A DNA stretch of 18,147 nucleotides from Phocaeicola sp. (lineage in GTDB: Bacteria; Bacteroidota; Bacteroidia; Bacteroidales; Bacteroidaceae), in NCBI GenBank assembly GCA_020026225.1, contig JAHHQU010000043.1:1-18147 (forward strand). Reading direction: 5' to 3'. The notes beneath the pieces are model-generated. The model made no database searches. It was not told the DNA's origin and saw only the letters and a list, made by a program, of their open reading frames with translations. This document shows, one piece after another, positions 7,749 to 14,283 of the stretch. How positions within the stretch are numbered: the first letter of the stretch is position 1; every line of letters begins with the position of its first letter. A program made the translations under genes and the position numbers.

Positions 7749-8585
7749 CTAGCGCATCTGCAACTCTTCTTCCGCATTCAACGGCTCAATCAAGTTGCTT
7801 GCCTTCCGTACTCCGAAAGTCCCGTCAAACGAGATGGACGGAGCCCCCTCCTTGGCCTTCTTGGTAGTGACGAGCACCACGCCCCCAGCACCTGACTGCG
7901 CTCCATAAATAGCGGCAGACGCTGCATCCTTGAGGACCACAATGGACTCGATATCATTCATAGAGGCAATCGGAGCTCCCGGCACGCCATCCACTACCCA
8001 CAGCACATTATCTCCATTCTTGGAGCCTTGACCGCGAATGACGATATTGGGAGCTGCCGTAGGATCGCCTCCGTCAGCCTGCACGGTAACTCCCGGAATC
8101 TGTCCTTGCAACATGCTTTCGGTCGACGTTACCGGACGAGCTACCAAATCATCTGTGTTCTTCACCACGCCTACAGAAGCAGACAAGTCCTGCTTTCTCT
8201 GGCTGGCACCATAACCTAAGACGACCACTTCTTCCAACTGTTGTGTATCGTCCTTTAAGGTAACAGTAAGGTTGGACTTATCGGCGACCAATTCCTGAGT
8301 AGCATAACCAATAAAACTGAAAACCAAAGTAGAGCCCTTGTTGACCTTCAATTGGAAATTACCGTCTATATCAGTAATGGTCCCATTGGCAGTTCCTTTT
8401 TCCAGAATGCTTACACCGATAATCGGTTCTCCGCTTTCATCAACCACCCGTCCATTGATCAGTTGGTCCTGAAGAATGGAACTTGTAATGGGGATGCCCT
8501 CTGCTACTGTATTCCCTAAAGAATACATCGGACATAATACCTGTAGCGAACTCGCATAAAGTAAAACAGATAAAGTCTTTCTCAT
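7749..8585 (-). CDS. SusC/RagA TonB-dependent receptor, N-terminal part ending in amber stop
   Basis: 278 aa with a signal peptide (about 1-28), a carboxypeptidase-regulatory-like beta-sandwich at about 41-112 (INGRVVDESGEPIIGVSI, then DIDGNFQLKV and FIGYATQE), a TonB-box region EEVVVLGYGAS (119-128) and the plug domain at about 130-245 (LQGQIPGVTVQ, IVIRGQGS, VDGVPG, IVVLKDAASAAIYGAQSG, VVLVTTKKAK). The frame ends at TAG 7751-7749, just where the plug gives way to the barrel (LNAEEELQMR, stop, MSYQNAG). It lies 51 bases downstream of the metallophosphoesterase and in the same operon. Taken alone it would yield a plug without a barrel. A CAG-to-TAG change or a base-call error is the simplest explanation; readthrough is possible but unsupported. 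Confidence 0.9.
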   Translation of the reverse strand: MRKTLSVLLYASSLQVLCPMYSLGNTVAEGIPITSSILQDQLINGRVVDESGEPIIGVSILEKGTANGTITDIDGNFQLKVNKGSTLVFSFIGYATQELVADKSNLTVTLKDDTQQLEEVVVLGYGASQRKQDLSASVGVVKNTDDLVARPVTSTESMLQGQIPGVTVQADGGDPTAAPNIVIRGQGSKNGDNVLWVVDGVPGAPIASMNDIESIVVLKDAASAAIYGAQSGAGGVVLVTTKKAKEGAPSISFDGTFGVRKASNLIEPLNAEEELQMR

Positions 8586-8636
8586 ATAAAAATCATTAAA
8601 TAGTCTAATCGTTATTCTAAAGAAGTTTAGTTAAAT

Positions 8637-10082
8637 TTATTTTACAAACAACCACTCATCCGGTATCGGCTGTCTCTTCACGTTTCTGTTGGATACGGTG
8701 ACCTTCAATTCCTGTCCCATGCAATCTTCAAAATAGAGGAGCTGGATATCATGGAACCCCTTATCCAAAGCGATGGTACCTTCCTTTCGCTCTGCACTGT
8801 GAGAGCCATTGTTATCGACAATCAGGCGGCCGTCTATATACAACAGGCAACCATCGTCTGAATAACAGCCAAAAGTATAGATACCCTTTTCCGGAACCTG
8901 AATCAGTCCCTTGAAATCGTATCCAAAATGATCTTCCCGTTGTGCTTGTCCAATGACAATGTTCGGCATCGTTCCAGCTTGCTTCGCTTGTCCTTTCGTC
9001 TTCAACTGATTGACATCGGAATAGAATCCTTCATAATAAGTATACGCGATGCCGTTAGACTCCGGAGTGACCGTTTTCGCTTTCAAGTAATCGGCTTCCT
9101 TCTCAGCCTTCGAAGTAACGCCGGACGGATAATAATAAGTCGGTTCCTTTCCTTTCTGCGTAGTGATCCACGTTTCAAAGCGATTTTCATCTTCATAGAG
9201 TGCAATCACACGGATTCCTCGCTCCAAGCTGCCATACGCATTCAAGCCAGATACCCAGCCGTAAGCCAAGGCAATATCATGGCACTGTCCGATAAAGTCA
9301 TTGTCATGGTCATGACCGACAAAGACCCCCATAACATCCTTGCACTCAAGCAACTGAGAGAAAAATCCGCCATTAATCCTCGACGAACCGATTCCCTCGG
9401 TATATCCTCCGAAAGTCGTTTCCTTATCCTTTATCTCATTGTACTCCGGCAAGGCAATATGGAAAAAAGCCAATGAAGGCAACGGTTTCCCAAAGATTTG
9501 CGTATAATGCCGACTTTCATCCCGGTACCAATTCACCTGGTCCAGATGAATCCAGTCATAATGCCCTAACCGCTCATCCTCAGGATAAGCATTGGAGTCC
9601 AAGCAATACAGCAACGATTTCACTTCATTGCTTCCATCCGACGCTTTAATTTGGAGGACCTGATTTCCTGTACCTGTCAGACCCTCCGGCCCTTTATCAC
9701 CCACAAACAGCGGAGAAATTTCCAGCAAGTTGTAAATGGAATCTTCCGGCCATTCCTCATAGTCATGGTTGCCCATAGTTACCGTAAACGGAATTTGAGC
9801 CTGCTCGAAGATAGACAGAATGTCTTCCCATCCCTGTCTTGCCGGTTGAGCTGTCACCACATCTCCGGTAACGATAGCCAAATCAGGCTTTTCTTCATCG
9901 AGCAAGTGCAAGAGAAGCGTCCGATTCTTCTCGTTCAACGGCGATTGGGTATCCCAATGAATGTCGGTAAGTTGAGCTATTTTGAAACGCCCGTCCTTAT
10001 ACCTCAGTTCCTGTGCTTCAGAGTTCAAGGAATAAGTAATGAATGATAAAAAAATCACGCCTAAAAGATAGTTTCTTTTCAT
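8637..10082 (-). CDS. exported calcineurin-like metallophosphoesterase with PA14-type domain
   Basis: Predicted periplasmic or surface phosphoesterase of 481 aa with a signal peptide of about 23 residues (hydrophobic core GVIFLSFITYSL). The dimetal catalytic motifs are present in order: DIH (D40, H42), GD (D74), GNHD (104-107), H208 in FFHIALPE and GHDHDND (256-262). This sequence set resembles the purple-acid/Dcr2-like group. From about residue 345 to 465 comes a second beta-rich module with TYYEGFYSDV and SDDGCLLYIDGRLIVDN, typical of PA14 domains, which often bind sugars. It is the first gene of the operon with SusC and SusD, and its promoter carries the Pho-box-like repeats at 10193-10220. 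I infer release of phosphate from a captured phosphorylated glycan or similar ligand; monoester and diester activity cannot be told apart here. Confidence 0.92.
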   Translation of the reverse strand: MKRNYLLGVIFLSFITYSLNSEAQELRYKDGRFKIAQLTDIHWDTQSPLNEKNRTLLLHLLDEEKPDLAIVTGDVVTAQPARQGWEDILSIFEQAQIPFTVTMGNHDYEEWPEDSIYNLLEISPLFVGDKGPEGLTGTGNQVLQIKASDGSNEVKSLLYCLDSNAYPEDERLGHYDWIHLDQVNWYRDESRHYTQIFGKPLPSLAFFHIALPEYNEIKDKETTFGGYTEGIGSSRINGGFFSQLLECKDVMGVFVGHDHDNDFIGQCHDIALAYGWVSGLNAYGSLERGIRVIALYEDENRFETWITTQKGKEPTYYYPSGVTSKAEKEADYLKAKTVTPESNGIAYTYYEGFYSDVNQLKTKGQAKQAGTMPNIVIGQAQREDHFGYDFKGLIQVPEKGIYTFGCYSDDGCLLYIDGRLIVDNNGSHSAERKEGTIALDKGFHDIQLLYFEDCMGQELKVTVSNRNVKRQPIPDEWLFVK

Positions 10083-10174
10083 GATAAATGAATAATATAG
10101 TTCTTGTGTTAATCGTTGTTGCTTTATCCTTTCAGATGAAGTGGAAATCTCAATCCACTTTGCTTTTCATACCG

Positions 10175-10220
10175 CAAAATAACAGCTATTTTGTTACACC
10201 CTAAATTCGGCCATCTTACA
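10175..10220 (-). promoter_or_regulatory. Pho-box-like repeat and promoter of the phosphoesterase-SusCD operon
   Basis: Read toward the gene, TGTAAG starts at 10220 and TGTAAC at 10198, exactly 22 bp (two 11-bp turns) apart; the middle position (10209) has CGAATT. Sixteen bases below the last repeat start is TTATTTTG (10182-10175), close to the TAnnTTTG -7 element. On the plus strand TTTGTTACACCCT (10190-10202), 12 bases, then CTTACAA (10215-10221) recurs with identical spacing before the GDPD gene. Known PhoB sites are 11-bp direct repeats of TGTnA-like units; assignment to PhoB here is inference. Confidence 0.6.
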
Positions 10221-10278
10221 AAACGATTAAAATTGATTTACAAATTTTCTTTTATCCAAAGGAATCCAGCAGTTCAAA

Positions 10279-10316
10279 GTCCTTCCCAAGCCTCCCCTTC
10301 GGAAGGTAGGAAGGAC
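10279..10316 (-). terminator. stem-loop after the decayed TonB receptor
   Basis: Arms GTCCTTCC (10279-10286) and GGAAGGAC (10309-10316) are perfectly complementary, with an inner CCTTCGGAAGG able to form a UUCG-capped helix. On the minus strand only three T follow, so it may be a weak terminator. It separates the receptor pseudogene from the next promoter. Confidence 0.4.
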
Positions 10317-10331
10317 CTCTAAAGAAGTTTG

Positions 10332-11905
10332 TCAAAAGCCGATTTTCACTTGGACGCCAAAGACACTGGGACTACCGGCAACGAATGTCGGGAAATTGAT
10401 GAGATAACCTGTATTTCCAGCATCAACGATGTATTTTTTATCGAACACATTTTTCCCATAGGCACTGATCTCGTAATGCATTTTTTTCCAAGGAATACGG
10501 ATACCTGCCACGAAATTCGCCAAGCCATATCCATCCTGTACCAACTCAGGATTGTTGTCGTCTTCAAAATAGACTTTTGATTTGTAGGAATACGACGGAC
10601 GGATGAACAATTCCTTTTCTCCTCGCAGCATGAATGCCAGATCCATTCCCAAAGCCAGACTATGTTTCGGAGTCAGTCGGAAGCGATGACCGGCATATTC
10701 CTGCTCATGCCCTTGTTCATCGGTATCATTGAATTTACCATCAATATAAGAATAGTTGCCAAACAGACTGAAGTGTCTGGTGAACGCATAACGCAGCCCC
10801 ATCTCCACGCCAAAGCTATGCGCCTTTCCGGCATCATCCGCTTCATAGACCTTAGACAGACTGGTTCCATTATCGACCAAGCGTGTCGTTTGGAAATGCC
10901 TCCAATTGTAATAATACACGCTCAAATCGTAAGAAAGAGCCCGATCGAATAAACCTCCTTTGATACCCGCCTCATAGCTTATGATGGTTTCCGGCTTTAA
11001 CTTGCTGATTTGTTCCGGGTTGTTATTGTAGCTGATTACAGCAGGGCGACGGCCCTTAGAGACACTGACATACAGGTTATTGTTCTTATACATATAATTC
11101 AAGGCTACACGCCCCACCCAAGAATAATAATCATCACTGGTATATACCTTTTCTTTCGATGGAGAATACAACAAAGTACCAAATACCGGATGAGGTTCGG
11201 TAGCGGAAGCATACCCCGTCCGCTGATGTTCATAGCTTCCTCTCAGCCCAGCAGTAAGTGATAATCCCTTGTAAAGTTTAAAGGTAACATCGGCAAAAAT
11301 CTCCGCAGCCTGATTCTTACCATAGTTGCCCGCCTGCTCCTTATAAGACGTTTCCAAAGGAGCGTTTGAAGCTTTCTGCAACGTACTCAATCCGTTTACA
11401 AGCAAGTCCTTAGACACGCCCATCCCAGCCAGCAACTCATCAAAGGCACCGCTATTCAAGGTTGCCTTCAGCATATCCATGGAAATGATTTCCCCCGTAG
11501 CCAGTTTCAACAAGTTGTCCAAATCACCATAAATATCAGGCAAATTCGTCACCGTTTCTGTAGCTGCACGCTGAGGGAACCACTTCTTGTTCAAGGCATC
11601 CAACTGCTGCTGAAGTAAAGCGACACTGGAATCCGGCAGTCCCAGCAGTTTCCCGATTTGGGGCAACATGGTAGTCATCGGCACGATTTGGTTGGCAAAG
11701 ATGTCCTGAATTACGCAGGATACAGTTGCTGCAAATCAACGTCCGCCGACACCTTCTGTGAGGAGTTCTCGTAAATCATATATTTATAATCAATTCACAG
11801 CCATCCATCTTCTCCGGCAACTTGAGTGCCGCTGACGACATACCCGCAAGCCCTTAAAGCCAAAGAGACGACAGATGGAAGAACAGTAAATAATCTTTTC
11901 ACCAT
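10332..11905 (-). pseudogene. TonB-dependent outer-membrane receptor, decayed
   Basis: The intact part is a 450-codon frame (from about 11684 to 10332) encoding the C-terminal barrel of a TonB-dependent receptor: YYSWVGRVALNYMYKNNN, LYVSVSKGRRPAVISYNN, KPETIISYEAGIKGG, YDLSVYYYNW and a terminal strand FGVQVKIGF with the expected C-terminal Phe. Upstream, ATG 11905 starts a signal-peptide-like sequence (MVKRLFTVLPSVVSLALRA) that ends at TGA 11797-11795. The same frame then resumes as DYKYMIYENSSQKVSADVD and ends at TAA 11713-11711, after which the barrel continues in another frame. The plug and early barrel (roughly 300-400 codons) are absent. So there is one internal deletion, one stop and one frameshift. 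An upstream Pho-box-like array suggests the original gene was phosphate-regulated. Confidence 0.8.
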
Positions 11906-11926
11906 TTTGCTTCTTCAACGACGAAG

Positions 11927-12005
11927 CAAAAGTACCGCATTAAGATTACTGAATGATTACAAGCTGCATACAAGCCCAAGACATCTGAGACAAAACTATG
12001 TGACA
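11927..12005 (-). promoter_or_regulatory. 11-bp-phased TGT repeats and promoter of the decayed receptor
   Basis: Reading down the minus strand, TGT occurs at 12005, 11983, 11972 and 11961, all in one 11-bp phase, with degenerate members TTT at 11994, AGTAAT at 11950 and TGC at 11939. An exact -7 element TACTTTTG follows at 11934-11927, 16 bp below the AGTAAT repeat. This is the same distance as in the two other Pho-box-like promoters of the window. The role is inferred from PhoB-site architecture. Confidence 0.5.
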
Positions 12006-12040
12006 GGGCAAAACGTATGGATTTTTAATGTCCAGAAACA

Positions 12041-12079
12041 AAAGGGGCTGGATTCATCTCATCTGAATCCAGCCCCTTT
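12041..12079 (-). terminator. terminator of the carbonic anhydrase gene
   Basis: Perfect 16-bp inverted repeat AAAGGGGCTGGATTCA (12041-12056) and its complement (12064-12079) around a 7-base loop, 46 bases past the stop codon. On the minus strand it is followed by TTTTGTTTC. Because it is A/T flanked on both sides it could also act in the plus direction. Confidence 0.85.
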
Positions 12080-12124
12080 CATTTAAAAATAAGTTTTCAA
12101 GAAAGTTCCAACGATAGAGAACTT

Positions 12125-12667
12125 TTATACACAACGAGTGAGTTCACCCGTTACCGAATCAATGATAAAGCCATACACCTTGACATCATGCGGGATAAGG
12201 GGATGCGAAACAATCAAATCGACCGTACCTTTTACAGAACGTTCCGTATCTTCAAATCCATCCAGCCATTTTGCAAAATCCACGCCACAGAAACGCATCA
12301 TGTTGATGCTTTCCTGACTAATGCCACGCTTCTTCATCTGCTCAATCATTTCATCATGCTTCATGTGACAAGCACCACAATCGGAATGGGCAATCACCAT
12401 CACTTCTTCTACTCCAAGTTCATAGATGGCCACCAGCAGACTGCGAATCGCACTGCCGAAAGGATGAGAAATGATGCCACCTGCATTCTTAATCATTTTC
12501 ACATCCCCATTTCTCAAGCCCAAAGCTGCAGGCAACAAAGCTGTAAGACGGGTATCCATACAAGAAAGAATGGCAATCTTCTTATCAGGATATTTCGTGG
12601 TAATGTACTCTTCATAGCCTCCTTCAGCTACGAACCGTTTGTTATAAGCTAAAATTTCTTCTACCAT
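12125..12667 (-). CDS. beta-class carbonic anhydrase
   Basis: Cytoplasmic zinc enzyme that interconverts CO2 and bicarbonate. The frame is open upstream to 12772, but that extension has no family likeness and overlaps the stop of the HAD gene. Starting at MVEEILAYNKRF (ATG 12667) gives 180 aa, the normal size. Zinc ligands are seen as C36 in SCMDTR (with D38 and R40), and H94 and C97 in HSDCGAC. The NAGGIISHP segment is the usual substrate-side loop. It lies 101 bases downstream of the HAD phosphatase and could be co-transcribed with it; the strong hairpin at 12041-12079 ends the unit. Members of this subgroup are sometimes annotated only as carbonic anhydrase-like, so activity is likely but not proven. 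Confidence 0.93.
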   Translation of the reverse strand: MVEEILAYNKRFVAEGGYEEYITTKYPDKKIAILSCMDTRLTALLPAALGLRNGDVKMIKNAGGIISHPFGSAIRSLLVAIYELGVEEVMVIAHSDCGACHMKHDEMIEQMKKRGISQESINMMRFCGVDFAKWLDGFEDTERSVKGTVDLIVSHPLIPHDVKVYGFIIDSVTGELTRCV

Positions 12668-12768
12668 ACTTCGTATTTTATTTATACAAAGATGGGAAAT
12701 CTTCAACGAAAATACAAATGAATCGCTCGACAAAATCCTTCTCCCAGCCAGACCTTCCGACAACCCTC

Positions 12769-13617
12769 TCAATCGGCCCGATGCAAGGAATCCCTAAAGA
12801 TCCATTCAGCAACGGCATCCTCATCATTCGTACCAATCACCTCATCGGCACAAGCTTTCACCTCCTCAAAAGCATTTCCAACCGCAACGCTCCAATCTGC
12901 CATCTTCATCATCGGAATGTCATTCAGATTATCTCCAAACACCACAATCCGCTCGGCACCAATTTCGGCAGCCAGATGCTGTATGGCGTGAGCCTTCGTC
13001 GTATCCTTGGAATAGATTTCGAGATACCCCTGCTGATGATCGAAGATATCGTGATAACACATGAGCGTACAAGGTATCCCCTGCCGTTCGATGTCATCAG
13101 CGTTGGACCGGAGCGTATCAAATTCTCCCATCGAATAAACCAGTACCGCATCGTCATCGGTAACGGCACACGAAGATTCGGAAGTAATCAATCTTTTCAA
13201 AGGAGACTGCAGACGCTGTTCGATAAAAGAACGTTCGCCAGGGGTCAACAGCGGACTATGATGTGCATTGATACAATTTCCGTGAATACGATAGACGAAC
13301 GGCTGAACCTCATACGCCTTGTATGATTCCAGCAACGAAGCCACTACCTGGTTATCTATTGCCCGCTTCTCACTGTATACTTTGCGCTCATTATCCCAAA
13401 GAGCTGCACCAGCCATCACAATATAAGGAAGAGTGGTCTTCACCCCCGACATCAATTGGCTCACCGTAGCCGGCGTACGTGCCGTAGCAACGGTAAATAG
13501 AAGGTTGCGTTCGGCAATCAGTTGGTTCAATCTGGCCGCCGTAGCTTCTGAGACCCGTGTACGACTGTTCAATAAGGTTCCGTCTAAATCACTGACGTAA
13601 AGTGTCAATTTGCTCAT
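12769..13617 (-). CDS. HAD-superfamily Cof-type sugar/nucleotide phosphatase
   Basis: A 282-aa soluble hydrolase of the Cof/IIB HAD branch. All motifs are visible: motif I DLDGT with nucleophile D10 and acid D12; motif II in FTVATARTP (41-49); the motif III Lys region SKDTTKAHAI (203-212); and motif IV GDNLNDIPMM (228-237). The long cap between residues about 85 and 195 is typical of type IIB. The open frame reaches 13698, but MSKLTLYVSDLDGT, starting at 13617, is the standard N-terminus; the 27 upstream codons do not look like protein and contain the promoter. Family members dephosphorylate small sugar phosphates or flavin and pyridoxal phosphates. The substrate cannot be assigned. It has no Pho-box-like repeats upstream. 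Confidence 0.93.
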   Translation of the reverse strand: MSKLTLYVSDLDGTLLNSRTRVSEATAARLNQLIAERNLLFTVATARTPATVSQLMSGVKTTLPYIVMAGAALWDNERKVYSEKRAIDNQVVASLLESYKAYEVQPFVYRIHGNCINAHHSPLLTPGERSFIEQRLQSPLKRLITSESSCAVTDDDAVLVYSMGEFDTLRSNADDIERQGIPCTLMCYHDIFDHQQGYLEIYSKDTTKAHAIQHLAAEIGAERIVVFGDNLNDIPMMKMADWSVAVGNAFEEVKACADEVIGTNDEDAVAEWIFRDSLHRAD

Positions 13618-13667
13618 ATTTCTTCTTGTTAACGAGATACAACCGTTTCTAATTCTGTTACGAACTG

Positions 13668-13675
13668 CAAAGCTA
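13668..13675 (-). promoter_or_regulatory. candidate -7 promoter element of the HAD gene
   Basis: TAGCTTTG (read on the minus strand) fits TAnnTTTG exactly and lies 50 bases ahead of the start at 13617. No clear -33 element is seen. Its position inside the over-extended frame supports the shorter start. Confidence 0.45.
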
Positions 13676-13732
13676 CAAAATAGATTGCAAGAGAACACAT
13701 CTCCACGAACAAAACCGATGAAGTACCGGCAT

Positions 13733-13755
13733 AAAAAACGATTCGTTGAATCGTT
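13733..13755 (-). terminator. small hairpin with T-run
   Basis: AACGATTC (13737-13744), a GTT loop, then GAATCGTT (13748-13755). On the minus strand the stem runs into six T (13738-13733). No gene that would need it is recognised just upstream. Confidence 0.45.
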
Positions 13756-14030
13756 CCCGCCGTTTCTACCAAGATTGTTACTTCAGGTCTCATACTCCTC
13801 GTAGTATTCCCGCCTTCAACCCGATTTCCGGAGGCAAAGGATTGCTTTTAGTCAGAAGGATACAGAAGATTTCACAGTTCTGCTGACCGGCTCAAAATCA
13901 GAATCCTTATACGTCTTTCATTTTCACGATGCAAGGATGAAGATGCAACGCACCATGCACAGCACACTCCTCCCACTTCTCAGTTAGAAGACTATGCGGA
14001 AGAGGACAAGCCATCAGACAGGCATCGCAC

Positions 14031-14066
14031 AAAAAAGACAGGCAAGAACGAAACGTTCCGCCTGTC
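14031..14066 (-). terminator. rho-independent terminator downstream of the alkaline phosphatase
   Basis: GACAGGC (14037-14043) pairs with GCCTGTC (14060-14066), with an inner GAACG/CGTTC helix. On the minus strand TTTTTT follows directly (14036-14031). It is 218 bases beyond the phosphatase stop and is the first good terminator for the GDPD-phosphatase operon. Confidence 0.75.
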
Positions 14067-14283
14067 ATAACAACCCTACTCACAAGATTCATCCAACAAG
14101 CACATCAGGAAACATTTTGCAGTTATGACTCATTCCTGTGATGGGGTCATTTAACGAATCTACCTCTCTATCCTTTTATTCACCCAGTCCCGGCAAGCGT
14201 AATCACCGAATTCCCTGCGGAGAATTGGGTCTACCATAAAAAGACAGCAACAAAGACCCGCCACATTATTTTCCCTTCAGCCA

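Larger units (their letters stand above)
13676..14283. other. about 600 bp without a supportable gene
   Basis: No ORF here has a recognisable family. A 61-codon minus-strand frame (13907-14092) contains the terminator hairpin at 14037-14066 inside it and is not credible. Short protein-like stretches occur on the minus strand (for example TKSNPLPPEIGLKAGILRGV ending near 13800, and RREYYEEYET in another frame), which may be debris of a lost gene. Two minus-strand terminator-like hairpins lie within it. Confidence 0.5.

Noticed and set aside
6948..7895. 315-codon plus-strand frame
   Set aside because: It is antisense to SusC across both parts, with no domain or signal and basic low-similarity composition.
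8586..8636. Possible separate promoter for SusC
   Set aside because: The 51-base gap holds no TAnnTTTG element and no TGT repeats; co-transcription with the phosphoesterase is simpler.
11536..11739. 67-codon minus-strand ORF
   Set aside because: It overlaps the receptor pseudogene in a wrong frame; the receptor-like residues lie in the other two frames.
12668..12772. N-terminal extension of the carbonic anhydrase
   Set aside because: The 35 extra codons overlap the stop of the upstream HAD gene and have no family likeness; MVEEILAYNKRF is the usual start.
13907..14092. 61-codon minus-strand ORF
   Set aside because: No recognised family, and a strong terminator hairpin with six T lies inside it.
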